From NCBI GenBank assembly GCA_002733505.1, contig NVVW01000013.1, forward strand, positions 1 to 64,000: a stretch of DNA of 64,000 nt, read 5' to 3'. The position numbers were made by a program, and so were the translations under genes. Shown piece by piece: positions 30,179-38,376 of the stretch (positions are counted from its first letter, which is position 1; every line of letters starts with the position of its first letter). Source of the DNA: Methylophaga sp. GTDB lineage: Bacteria; Pseudomonadota; Gammaproteobacteria; Nitrosococcales; Methylophagaceae. The notes below the pieces were generated by a model. The model searched no databases. It had not been told where the DNA came from and was given only the letters and a program-made list of their open reading frames with translations.

Positions 30179-30296
30179 CAGTATCCATAGGGAATTTAAG
30201 GGTTGATATTACTTCAAAACAATACGATTGGACAACGTATATTTAATTTTGTACTGTTGCATTTTCATGGTTGGTTTTATAAGGGCTATAACGCTA

Positions 30297-31103
30297 ATGA
30301 CACAAGGAAAACTAATTTGGCATGTGGCCTGTGATGAATCAGGAACCGATGGTCAGAAATACTATGGGTTTGGTTCCTTATGGATGAAGTATCAACGTCG
30401 AGGTGATTTCACCCGAATCATCCGTGATCTTAGAGATAAACATGGGTTCCATAACGAAATAAAATGGCAGAAAGCACACAAAAAAGACTCGGCTGATTTC
30501 TATGCGGAATTAGTTGATACTTTTTTTAAACATTCATGGCTTGCCTTTCATTGCATTGTTATACGTAAAGGAATGGTCAATAAGGAATTTCACGGTGGTG
30601 ACTATGATTTAGCCAAGAGAAAACATTTCACAAAACTCATTTCAAGCAAAATACAATCTGTGGTCAAAGCGCACTCTGATAGAGAATGTGAGTTTCGAAT
30701 TGAGGTTGATCCTATAGCATCTCGTTATCAAAAAGCGGATGAAGCATTTCATGTTATTGCCAACAACCAAATTTATAAAGAGTTGGCGGCAAAAGATGTC
30801 ATTAAAGCTGTCGTAACGAAAGATTCAAAAGAGTCTGAGCATATTCAGATAGCAGACTTTTTGCTGGGTGCAGTTATGAGTGCATTTCAAGGGAAAGCAT
30901 CTTCTGAGGCGAAATTAGCTGTTGCAACTAATATTGCAAGTTACCTTGGTTGGGACACGTTAAAACACGATACTTGGTCAACAGAGCGGAAATTTAATAT
31001 CTGGTATTTTCACGACCCAACCATAGGTAAAAGAGAAATTCAAACTCACAGTGTAAAATTGAAATATCCGTTAAGGTATAACTCAAATTCATTACTATCT
31101 TGA
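30297..31103 (+). CDS. DUF3800 family protein
   Basis: A 268-residue full-length member of DUF3800, an RNase H-like fold of unknown biochemical role. The acidic residues are in place: HVACDESGTDG at the N terminus, FRIEVDPIASRYQKADEAF in the middle and SEHIQIADFLLGAV toward the C terminus. I start at MTQGKLIWHVACDESG; upstream codons to 30228 are hydrophobic and lack family support. It is divergent from hsdM across a 118-base region. Its last ten codons lie in a 31-base sequence that is repeated exactly at the end of the Fic gene at 35077. Confidence 0.8.
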   Translation: MTQGKLIWHVACDESGTDGQKYYGFGSLWMKYQRRGDFTRIIRDLRDKHGFHNEIKWQKAHKKDSADFYAELVDTFFKHSWLAFHCIVIRKGMVNKEFHGGDYDLAKRKHFTKLISSKIQSVVKAHSDRECEFRIEVDPIASRYQKADEAFHVIANNQIYKELAAKDVIKAVVTKDSKESEHIQIADFLLGAVMSAFQGKASSEAKLAVATNIASYLGWDTLKHDTWSTERKFNIWYFHDPTIGKREIQTHSVKLKYPLRYNSNSLLS

Positions 31104-31126
31104 GGTTGATTAGCCAAGCCTCTGCT

Positions 31127-33523
31127 CTACAACATCGTTTCCTTTGTTTCAGGCTGAATTATTTTATATTCCATGGCATGATAGCCTCGTTGACGTTTAT
31201 CCCACATGCGTGAAAGCTGGGGGTGGTCACTCTCAACATAATCATAAATTCGAATATCATGTTTATCAGCGTGAGCCCTATGCAGACGACCAGCATACTG
31301 CTGCAATGTCCCTTTCCATGAAATTGGCATGGCTAATACAAGGGTATCGAAAGGAGGATGGTCAAAACCTTCTCCAATCAATCGACCTGTTGCCAATAAT
31401 ACATGCGGAATAGAGCCTTCCAGTGATTTAAGTTCCGCAAAGATAGAGGCTCGTTGCTTCTTTGGTAATCGCCCATGCAAAACAAAGCAGTGCTCCACAT
31501 CATCTCCAAGTCCTTCGCGCAAGAGAGCAATATGATCTGTGCGCTCTGTCAAAACCAAAATTTTTCGACCTTCCCTATAGGCCCTAAGTATATCCTTGGA
31601 AATTTTCCTGTTCCTCTTCTCATCAGTAGTCAAAATCTGAAACGTTGTCTGGATGGGAGAGTCCATAGGTATTTCAGGTACTGGCAGGTATTGAGGCCAC
31701 ACCTCCAGTTGCGTTGGTGCTACTTCAGATTTGACAGCAGCATGACGTATCGGCCCACATTGCATGTGAATAATAGGCTGGTGTCCATCCCTGCGAACTG
31801 GAGTCGCAGTTAAACCAAGTATATACCGAGCTTTGGTTTGTTTGAGCACTGTTTCGAAAGAAAATGCAGCGATATGGTGACATTCATCAACGATTATCTG
31901 GCCGTAGCCATCTAATAGTCCGGAGAGGTTTTCCATGCGAACCAATGATTGCATAACGGCTATATCAACTTTGCCCGAGAGCTTCTTTTTGCCCCCTCCA
32001 ACGATCCCCAACCCACCTTTGGGTAGATCAAGAAAACTACTTAATCGTTCCTGCCATTGCCTTAACAACTCAGTACGGTGTACCAGAACCAGCGTACTGA
32101 CTTTACGGCGAGCAATCATGGCCGCAGCAATCACGGTTTTACCAAATGCCGTGGGAGCAGAAAGAACCCCAACTTCGTGCTTAAACAATGCTCTTACTGC
32201 CATTTTTTGATCCTTCCGCAATTTCCCCATGAACTTGGCGGTAATTTTACCACCTGAAACTCGCTCATCCTGAACATCAGGCGTGATACTGTTTTTCTCC
32301 AGTAATGACAACACATCATCCAGACATCCTCTGGGCAGTCCGATGTACTGTGAAAAGTTTTCAGCACAACCGATGATGCGAGGTTTGTTCCATACCGGCA
32401 TGCGCATGGCTTGAGCCTTATAGAATTCAGGGTTTTGAAAGGCAGCCAATCGAATCAGACGATTGCTCAGGGGTTGAGGCAAATTCGCCTTGGCAATAAA
32501 GATCTGATTAGCCAGTACCAAAGTCAGGGATTCAGGCAAGTCACAGGATATGCTACGGGAGTTGGAGAAAGAGCGCTGCCATGGTTTTTTGTCATTATCT
32601 TCCACATCAAGCTCAAAGGCAACGTCGAGTGGGTGTCTGCCACCGTTACTACGCAGTAGCGCCTTATCCAGTTCAGGTCTGGTCATTGGGTGAATGGATG
32701 CCAGAAAATGCCATTGATCTGCGTACGGTTCAAACTGTTCATCTACAAACACACTACATCCATGCTCACGAGGAAACTTTTGCAACGGAAGGGCAATCAG
32801 ATTACCGAAGCCCCCTTTTGGCATGGTGTCTTGATTGGGAAATAGTCTGTCATAACTGGCCAGAGACAATTGTCGTGTACGTTCACATGTATGGCTTATC
32901 AATGCCGCGCCGAGCAAACGCGCTTCACGAGCAGGCACAGGAGCTGCAAAAAATATCCATACATGCGCCCCATTGCCTGAACGAGATATTTCAAGCGCTG
33001 CTGGAATATCCAGTTCCCTACATGATTGCATGAAGGCTCCGGCATCTTCGCGCCACTCCTGTTTGTCAAAATCAACAGCAAGAAAGTAGCAATGATTGTC
33101 GTTCAATAATGGATATACGCCGATTGTTTGCTTGCCGGACAGGTGATTAAAAATCATTTCATCAGAAACGGGTAGCAGCATTCGCTTGCTGCACTGTCCG
33201 CATTTCACGCGTGGTTTGTGGCACACGCCCGGCTTCCACTCGTTGCCACATGCAGGGACATACCCTGCCTTTCCCTTGGTCGATTCCCAGCGTTGCGGGT
33301 AAACATCATCTCGTCCCCGAAAGAACCGCCTGAACAGCTCTATTTTTTCTTTTATTGATAGCGAGAGATTGTTGGCAGGCAAGTTGGCCGGTACGTCTAG
33401 GGTAGGTACTTCAATTTTTTCCTCCCAGATAATGCCATGTTGATTCAACAAAGATTTAAGCCGGTTGTTTTCTTCGCGCAACCGCAATAGCTCTTCCCGT
33501 GAGTGGCTATCCTTTCTCGTCAA
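31127..33523 (-). CDS. TOTE-type primase-helicase
   Basis: A 798-residue protein. After a coiled coil (residues 8-28) and a putative zinc site (C92, C101, C108, C111) comes an archaeo-eukaryotic-type primase domain with the acidic pair in FLAVDFDK (D151, D153) and SGNGAHVWIFF (H187). The second half is a superfamily 2 helicase: APTAFGKT (Walker A), VDECHH (DECH box), GLTATP and QYAGRLHRAH (motif VI). This domain pair is what annotation pipelines call a TOTE conflict system. The predicted start is a TTG at 33523, with GGAG ten bases upstream; no ATG is available near. It is the last gene of a three-gene operon with a zeta-like kinase. A defence or mobile-element role is inferred. Confidence 0.82.
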   Translation of the reverse strand: MTRKDSHSREELLRLREENNRLKSLLNQHGIIWEEKIEVPTLDVPANLPANNLSLSIKEKIELFRRFFRGRDDVYPQRWESTKGKAGYVPACGNEWKPGVCHKPRVKCGQCSKRMLLPVSDEMIFNHLSGKQTIGVYPLLNDNHCYFLAVDFDKQEWREDAGAFMQSCRELDIPAALEISRSGNGAHVWIFFAAPVPAREARLLGAALISHTCERTRQLSLASYDRLFPNQDTMPKGGFGNLIALPLQKFPREHGCSVFVDEQFEPYADQWHFLASIHPMTRPELDKALLRSNGGRHPLDVAFELDVEDNDKKPWQRSFSNSRSISCDLPESLTLVLANQIFIAKANLPQPLSNRLIRLAAFQNPEFYKAQAMRMPVWNKPRIIGCAENFSQYIGLPRGCLDDVLSLLEKNSITPDVQDERVSGGKITAKFMGKLRKDQKMAVRALFKHEVGVLSAPTAFGKTVIAAAMIARRKVSTLVLVHRTELLRQWQERLSSFLDLPKGGLGIVGGGKKKLSGKVDIAVMQSLVRMENLSGLLDGYGQIIVDECHHIAAFSFETVLKQTKARYILGLTATPVRRDGHQPIIHMQCGPIRHAAVKSEVAPTQLEVWPQYLPVPEIPMDSPIQTTFQILTTDEKRNRKISKDILRAYREGRKILVLTERTDHIALLREGLGDDVEHCFVLHGRLPKKQRASIFAELKSLEGSIPHVLLATGRLIGEGFDHPPFDTLVLAMPISWKGTLQQYAGRLHRAHADKHDIRIYDYVESDHPQLSRMWDKRQRGYHAMEYKIIQPETKETML

Positions 33524-33550
33524 ACCTATATTTCTCCATCAGCGAAACCG

Positions 33551-33742
33551 TTATAGATTGGAGTCATTACCATTTATGCCAATTGAATCTGCTCCGATCC
33601 GAACCGGCTTGCCATTCTTCCAAACAACTGCGTATTGGCCCAAGCGACGCTTTTTTTCAAGCGCATGAGCCACTGCCGTTTTCAACGTATCAAGCATCAC
33701 CTGGCTTTTTTGGGACGGTTCAGTCTTTATTGGGCTGCTCAT
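33551..33742 (-). CDS. Small partner protein of the zeta-like kinase
   Basis: A 63-residue protein with a helical first part ([19 protein letters not shown]) and a C-terminal [15 protein letters not shown] that resembles small proteins found next to zeta-like kinases. The start overlaps the kinase stop by four bases and the primase-helicase begins 27 bases later. It is probably the antitoxin of the pair, but I recognise no named family. Confidence 0.6.
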   Translation of the reverse strand: MSSPIKTEPSQKSQVMLDTLKTAVAHALEKKRRLGQYAVVWKNGKPVRIGADSIGINGNDSNL

Positions 33743-34311
33743 GCATTCGCCTCCTTTAATAGCTGTTGGTACAGTGTGTCGTGCAGGATCTTTCGGTTTT
33801 CTCCGTGCTGTTCAAATAACAGAACAGGCTTGTTACCATCGTTCATAAAGCAAATGCAATGATCCACTGCGTAACTGAACAGGTCAAACAGGTTGCTCAG
33901 ACTGCGTGGAAACCGCCTTTCAATATCACGAACCGGAATATTATGCCCGCCATGAGCTACCCGTTCTGCCACGCGCAGCTTAGACATTTCCACACTAGGC
34001 AGCGCCAGATAGACCAGCTCCACCCGCCAGTCTTCTGCTTGCAACCGCTTAATCAGACGCAAATAACTGCGCCCTGAAAGAGTAGTCTCAAAGGCAAAGT
34101 CCTCTTTTGCCGCAATATGTTCTTCGATCTCAGACAGAAAAATCCGGCTAGCTGCAATAAGTTCACGCTCTGGGGCAAGCGGCGACAAACCTGCGGCAAT
34201 CAGGTCGGCATTCACAAAGTTTGTACATCCGGCAACCTTGGGAAGATATTCCATTGCGAAGGTTGTTTTTCCAGCGCCATTCGGGCCCGCAATAATCCAG
34301 CAGGTGGCCAT
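33739..34311 (-). CDS. Zeta-toxin-like P-loop kinase
   Basis: A 190-residue P-loop protein with Walker A in [14 protein letters not shown], then [15 protein letters not shown] and [14 protein letters not shown], typical of the COG4185 branch of zeta-toxin-like kinases. True zeta toxins phosphorylate UDP-N-acetylglucosamine; whether this branch does is not established. It is the first gene of the module ending in the primase-helicase. A small putative antitoxin follows with a four-base overlap. Confidence 0.75.
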   Translation of the reverse strand: MATCWIIAGPNGAGKTTFAMEYLPKVAGCTNFVNADLIAAGLSPLAPERELIAASRIFLSEIEEHIAAKEDFAFETTLSGRSYLRLIKRLQAEDWRVELVYLALPSVEMSKLRVAERVAHGGHNIPVRDIERRFPRSLSNLFDLFSYAVDHCICFMNDGNKPVLLFEQHGENRKILHDTLYQQLLKEANA

Positions 34312-35073
34312 TATATGCCCGCCTTAACATCGAGTTTGCATTCCAGTCTCGGTATTCGTCTATTCATGCGTACCAGCCCACCATGTGTTAATCTCATCTA
34401 CAAAAGTGACATTCTCGTAAGCATCTTCAATTGCTCAATCCAGTCATTGTAACAATTCCAGCAGCGATTCACTCGATCTACGTGCCAACATTGGTCAGAC
34501 CCTGCTCATAATCAGAGGCTATAGTAGCACAACAGCGGACTGGCCCACATCTGCCCTGTGTCACCTCGCCATTGCCATTGATTAGATATTTTCCAGTTTC
34601 ATTGTTTTTCCATCATTACTCTGTATCTCAATGTTCTAGTCGGAAGCCATACCACCGATTTGCAGAAACAAATTGCACCTTACTCATATTCTTTTACACA
34701 CACACTATCAAGAGCAGATACTCAGACTCAATTCTTTAGCGAGTTTTGCTACATAACTTTTTTGTCGTTCCAGTATATCATCGTCCTTACCTGTGTCTCA
34801 GGGCGGGATTATACTTTTTTCATTTTTTGGCCAAATAAGAGCTCCGCTCTAAAATTATCATCCCAGCCTGCCCTCATCATCTTGCCCGCCACACGGTCTT
34901 TAAGCGGTTGCTTACTTAATATTATCAATGGCTTGACCTGTTCTTAAGGGGTGACTATTTAGTTTTTCCACCTGTCAAAACAGACTGTTTTAGCTTATAG
35001 CCATCATAATGAAAACAACAACTTAGATCATGGTTTTACCAATAGATTTTGTCAATATAGCAAGTTCCTTATA
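34312..35073. other. Gene-poor 760-base stretch
   Basis: This lies between the zeta-like gene and the Fic gene. Open frames of up to about 95 codons exist on the plus strand but show no recognisable family, no good ribosome binding site and biased composition. I see no tRNA, transposase fragment or array. It should contain the promoter of the zeta operon near 34312 and the right end of the 31-bp-flanked module. Confidence 0.5.
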
Positions 35074-36180
35074 TTAAAGGTATAACTCAAATTCATTACT
35101 ATCTTGAATAAGCAACTTCATCAACTTAGGATGAATGAAAACCTTTTCTCGTCCAATTTCTTCTTCTTCCAACACACCAATCTTACACAACTGTTTCAGA
35201 TAAACAGAAGCCGTTTGGCGTTTAGCAATATTTTTTTCTACTAAGTTCCCAATGCGACAGTAAGGCTGCTCAAATAAAACTTCAACCAATTCTCTGCTAT
35301 AAACCTTAGGTAAGGTTCGTTGCACATACTCACGTGTATGTTTTTCAAGTTGGACAAGGGTATCTATTTTATTATTCGTCCATTTTGCTGTTTCTTCTAT
35401 ACCTTTCAAGATAAACAAAATCCATTCTTGCCAGTTTTGATGCTGAGTTACACCTAGTAATAAACGATAATAATCCGTTTTATTTTGAATAATATATCGG
35501 CTTAAATAAAGGATGGGGAGACCCAATAATCCCTCTTGAATTAAAAACAGACTATTGATAATACGCCCTGTCCGCCCATTACCATCAGTAAAAGGATGAA
35601 TAGCTTCAAACTGATAATGTGCGATAGCTAAGCGAATAAGAGGTTCAAGCTCTGTTTCGTTATGAATAAACACTTCCCAATTAGCCAGCTTCTCACGTAA
35701 TAACGCTTCACCTTCAGGTGGGGTATAAATAATTTCTTTTGTTTGTGCATTAGCTAATGCCGTACCGGGTACGCGACGGATCTGCATCTCCGCACCTTTT
35801 ATTTGGCTACAGATGGCAATGGCAGTATTGGTACTCAGCGGTCTTTCTTCTAAAGCTTTATACCCTTCGTAGAGTGCTGTTCGGTATCTTAGTGCTTCTT
35901 TTGTTGCAGCATCAGTAACATTGCCTGCATCTGAAAATTGAAATAATTTATCCATCGTGGTGACGATATTTTCAATCTCAGAAGATGACTTTGCTTCTAA
36001 TAATGGCAGTGTATTAATTAAAATAGCTTGGTTTGGAATTAATCTGGCAGCCTGATTTAATTCAGCTAATGCTGATCGTGCAGTGATACACTGCTTCAAG
36101 ATAATCTTGGACTCAATATCCTGTCGGGGCGGTATCGCAGGTAATTGTTGATACGGTTGCGCAGGATCCCAAACCATCAT
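35074..36180 (-). CDS. Fic family AMP-transferase with C-terminal winged helix
   Basis: A 368-residue protein. The Fic core motif [12 protein letters not shown] is intact, so it can likely transfer AMP from ATP to target hydroxyl groups. An N-terminal inhibitory motif of the form S/TXXXE(G/N), here SSEIEN, should hold the enzyme inactive. The C-terminal 90 residues form a winged helix ([20 protein letters not shown]), and its own promoter region has repeated ATCGACAT sites, which suggests autoregulation. Its last ten codons lie in the 31-base repeat shared with the DUF3800 gene. Confidence 0.9.
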   Translation of the reverse strand: MMVWDPAQPYQQLPAIPPRQDIESKIILKQCITARSALAELNQAARLIPNQAILINTLPLLEAKSSSEIENIVTTMDKLFQFSDAGNVTDAATKEALRYRTALYEGYKALEERPLSTNTAIAICSQIKGAEMQIRRVPGTALANAQTKEIIYTPPEGEALLREKLANWEVFIHNETELEPLIRLAIAHYQFEAIHPFTDGNGRTGRIINSLFLIQEGLLGLPILYLSRYIIQNKTDYYRLLLGVTQHQNWQEWILFILKGIEETAKWTNNKIDTLVQLEKHTREYVQRTLPKVYSRELVEVLFEQPYCRIGNLVEKNIAKRQTASVYLKQLCKIGVLEEEEIGREKVFIHPKLMKLLIQDSNEFELYL

Positions 36181-36220
36181 TTATTCCTCGTTACTAATTA
36201 TGTTGATACAAATGGATTTA

Positions 36221-36298
36221 ATCGACATGTTTATTGGATATGTCGATAGTATAAACACTTTATTTGTTAATGTCGAAATAATTAAGTATTATCGACAT
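36221..36298 (-). promoter_or_regulatory. Four ATCGACAT operator half-sites upstream of fic
   Basis: ATCGACAT occurs at 36221-36228 and 36291-36298, and its complement at 36240-36247 and (seven of eight bases) at 36270-36277. These make two inverted pairs with spacers of about 11-13 bases, within 120 bases of the fic start. They probably bind the winged helix of the Fic protein. Confidence 0.55.
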
Positions 36299-36415
36299 AT
36301 ATCAATATTTAGCTATTAATAAAGCAATTACCACTCAAAATTATTTTTGGTCAACACCTTCTCACCACGCCATAAATAAGCAACCAGCTTACCTTTTTTA
36401 GCTATGCTGTAATCA

Positions 36416-36488
36416 AGTGTTGTGGTCTAATAATCATGCAGTAAATTATAGCCTATAATTTACTGCATGATTATTAGACCACAACACT
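36416..36488. repeat. 73-bp perfect palindrome
   Basis: Two arms of 36 bases are exact inverted copies around a single central C. The left arm begins AGTGTTGTGGTCTAATAATC and the right arm ends GATTATTAGACCACAACACT. It cuts off the N-terminal part of the integrase remnant. No T-run follows, so it is not a terminator. One arm and the centre recur at 21291-21337. It may be two element ends joined head to head, a miniature element, or a rearrangement scar. Confidence 0.85.
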
Positions 36489-36868
36489 CTATCGTTCACT
36501 CAGAACGAGGTGCAAATACACTCGGTGAATTAATATCCTCATTCCGTGATAAACGTGTCTGTCCCTATGTGATCCACCAAATGCCAGTACGTAGAGCAAA
36601 AATCATCGCCAGCGAGAAAGATCACGTTATGCAGCTAACTTGCGACCAGTTGTCAAAAGGATTTGCAAGGGCACGAGATCTTGCTGGCGTTGGAAAAGAA
36701 AGTAGCCACCCTCCAACTTTGCATGAGCTTATAAGTTTGGGAGAGTTTTTACGAAAAGAACAGGGATGGACAATAAAACAAATACAAAAGCTTCGCGGCC
36801 ATACTAGCGAAAAAATGACCATGAAATACTTGGAAGGACAAGAGTGGACTACTGTTCTTGAAGCATAA
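36467..36868 (+). pseudogene. int: Tyrosine integrase, C-terminal remnant
   Basis: The 133-residue frame covers the catalytic C-terminal part of a phage-type integrase: VCPYVIHQMPVRRAKI, LTCDQLSKGFARARDLAGVG, HELISLGEFLRKEQGWTIKQ and RGHTSEKMTMKYLEG with the His and the tyrosine nucleophile. The HXXR arginine is Ile here (HELISLG where HELRSLG is usual). The N-terminal half with the first arginine is gone, replaced by the arm of a 73-bp palindrome that also supplies the apparent start codon. It lies beside tRNA-Leu, where the integrase of a tRNA-targeted island is expected. Confidence 0.85.
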
Positions 36869-36982
36869 AACCAGTAAACGTTTTCCGAATATATTCCGAA
36901 AGTTTTCCGAGTTTTATTTCTACAACTCTTAATAAAATACTTTATATGTCGTCAAAACTGCTGGTATGTATAGCTTTAAGTA

Positions 36983-36996
36983 TGGTGCCGACGGGC
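36983..36996. repeat. Right attachment-site copy (attR-like) in tRNA-Leu
   Basis: TGGTGCCGACGGGC covers the CCA end, acceptor and part of the T-arm of the tRNA and is repeated at 18499-18512. Confidence 0.65.
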
Positions 36997-37068
36997 GGGG
37001 TCGAACCGCCACGGACTATGTCCACCACCCCCTCAAGATGGCGTGTCTACCAATTTCACCACGTCGGC
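36983..37068 (-). tRNA. leuU: tRNA-Leu (anticodon GAG)
   Basis: An 86-nt tRNA with encoded CCA. The acceptor stem GCCGACG pairs with CGTCGGC, the anticodon loop is CTTGAGG (anticodon GAG), the T-loop is GGTTCGACCCC, and a long variable arm (GGACATAGTCC) is typical of leucine tRNAs. It serves as the integration site of island 1 and lies just downstream of secG. Confidence 0.95.
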
Positions 37069-37082
37069 AATTAGGGGTATAG

Positions 37083-37424
37083 CTATTGTGGAAGGTCAGG
37101 TAAATCGCTTGGTTTTGCTGGCGCTGTTTCTAAAGATTCAGTAATCATTACCGACTCTGTAACACTATCAGCAGGTCTTGTTTGATTTGAAAAGTAAGCT
37201 AGTGTCAGGCTGGTCATAAAAAAAGCAGTGGCTAATATGGCGCTAGAGCGTGATAAGAAAGAAGCTGAGCCTTGACTACCAAATACGCTTGTCGAGGCGC
37301 CACCGCCTCCACCGCCGCCTAATGCTGCGGCACCAGCATCTGCACCTTTACCGTGTTGGATCAAGATCAATCCAACCAGCAATACTGATATAGTGAGGTG
37401 TACTACAATAATTACTGCATCCAT
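37083..37424 (-). CDS. secG: Preprotein translocase subunit SecG
   Basis: A 113-residue membrane protein of the SecYEG channel with two helices (MDAVIIVVHLTISVLLVGLI and SSAILATAFFMTSLTLAYF) and the conserved LIQHGKGADAGAA followed by a glycine-rich loop and FGSQGS. I start at MDAVIIVVHL (37424), eight bases after the tpiA stop; the frame is open 11 codons further into tpiA. The tRNA-Leu gene follows after 14 bases, the common secG-tRNA-Leu arrangement. Confidence 0.94.
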   Translation of the reverse strand: MDAVIIVVHLTISVLLVGLILIQHGKGADAGAAALGGGGGGGASTSVFGSQGSASFLSRSSAILATAFFMTSLTLAYFSNQTRPADSVTESVMITESLETAPAKPSDLPDLPQ

Positions 37425-37432
37425 TTTTTTAC

Positions 37433-38218
37433 CTAAACGCTTGCTGCTGCCTGACAAATTGCTACAAAATTATCGGCATCTAATGATGCACCACCGATAA
37501 GTCCGCCATCAATATCAGGCATTGAAAATAAAGAGGACGCATTATCCCCTTTTACGCTGCCTCCGTAAAGTATTTGTACCGATTCAGCGGTAGCTTGATC
37601 ATGCTTGGCAATGCGCTCACGCATCAGTGTGTGTACATCTTGCGCCCATTCTGGTGTTGCAGACTTGCCTGTGCCAATTGCCCATACCGGTTCATAAGCG
37701 AGCACTGCTTGCGACAATGCTTTAACACCACTGTGTTCGATAATAATATCAACAAGGCGTAAAATAACTTCTTCTGTCTTACCTTGTTCGTGTTCTTCTG
37801 GGCTTTCGCCTATGCAAACTATAGGGGTTATGCCTTCTTTTAGCGCGGCACCATACTTCTCTGCAATAATATAATCTAGTACCAATTGATCTAGGCCAAT
37901 CTCTGCATATAAACAACGTCGTTCTGAATGCCCCATCAATACATATTTACAGCCAAAATCATTTAGCATGGGTGCCGATATTTCACCGGTATAAGCACCT
38001 TGTCTGAATTGCGAAAGGTTTTGCGTTCCCCAAGCTAGCGTAGTGCCTTGTAACCGTTGCTGAACTTGTTGTAGATAAACAGCGGGGGGAAACAACGCAA
38101 CATCGACAGCTGGAAAGCTATCTGCTTGCGCCAATATTCCGTCAAGTAATTTTTCATTGCTTGCACTAGAGCCATTCATTTTCCAATTTCCCGCCACCAA
38201 AGGTTTACGCACCATCAT
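37433..38218 (-). CDS. tpiA: Triose-phosphate isomerase
   Basis: A 261-residue glycolytic isomerase that interconverts dihydroxyacetone phosphate and glyceraldehyde 3-phosphate. Catalytic motifs are present: AGNWKMNGS (Lys), GHSERR (His) and AYEPVWAIGTGK (Glu), with the phosphate-binding YGGSVKGDN. Three starts are possible (ATG ATG GTG); the GTG at 38212 gives the usual N terminus RKPLVAGNWKMN and has GAGAG about six bases upstream. It is cotranscribed with secG. Confidence 0.96.
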   Translation of the reverse strand: MMVRKPLVAGNWKMNGSSASNEKLLDGILAQADSFPAVDVALFPPAVYLQQVQQRLQGTTLAWGTQNLSQFRQGAYTGEISAPMLNDFGCKYVLMGHSERRCLYAEIGLDQLVLDYIIAEKYGAALKEGITPIVCIGESPEEHEQGKTEEVILRLVDIIIEHSGVKALSQAVLAYEPVWAIGTGKSATPEWAQDVHTLMRERIAKHDQATAESVQILYGGSVKGDNASSLFSMPDIDGGLIGGASLDADNFVAICQAAASV

Positions 38219-38300
38219 CTCTCATTCATTATAAATAATAGCTTTAGACTACCTTTCTACCGCTGATAAAGCAATGTTCTTTTTATCCTAATTTCATTAT

Positions 38301-38316
38301 TGGTACATATCCTGCA
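38301..38316 (+). promoter_or_regulatory. Sigma-54-type promoter of fliW
   Basis: TGGTACATATCCTGCA matches the -24/-12 consensus: GG and GC are separated by exactly ten bases, and only one position of the -12 TTGC is off. It lies about 60 bases before the fliW start on the same strand. Flagellar genes are often RpoN-dependent, which fits. Confidence 0.6.
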
Positions 38317-38376
38317 TATTCCTAATGCGAGACTTAATTAAAGTCTTAATATTTTATTTTAAAGATAGGAAAAACT

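Larger units (their letters stand above)
31073..35107. mobile_element. Inserted module flanked by 31-bp direct repeats (TOTE primase-helicase and zeta kinase)
   Basis: A 31-bp sequence beginning AAGGTATAACTCAAATTC occurs at 31073-31103 and, identically and in the same orientation, at 35077-35107. Between the copies lie the three-gene zeta, small protein and primase-helicase operon plus 760 bases without a clear gene. This segment looks visibly richer in G+C than its flanks. The left copy holds the C terminus of DUF3800 and the right copy holds the C terminus of Fic on the other strand. This is what insertion with a long target or attachment-site duplication would give. No recombinase gene is visible inside. 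Confidence 0.6.
18499..36996. mobile_element. Genomic island at tRNA-Leu(GAG)
   Basis: The region lies between a 14-bp direct repeat, TGGTGCCGACGGGC. The right copy (36983-36996) is exactly the 3' end of tRNA-Leu including CCA; the left copy (18499-18512) stands alone. The island lies on the 3' side of the tRNA and has an integrase remnant next to it, the usual layout of a tRNA-integrated element. The contents are restriction, toxin-antitoxin and other conflict genes with no core functions. The integrase is broken and several genes are decayed, so it is probably no longer mobile. The left boundary rests on 14 bases only. Confidence 0.7.

Noticed and set aside
34660-34947. 95-codon plus-strand open frame in the gap before fic
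   Set aside because: No ribosome binding site, no recognisable domain and biased composition. Treated as non-coding.
36416-36488. The 73-bp palindrome as a transcription terminator
   Set aside because: No T-run on either side, and the arms are AT-rich and perfectly paired over 36 bases, unlike a terminator.
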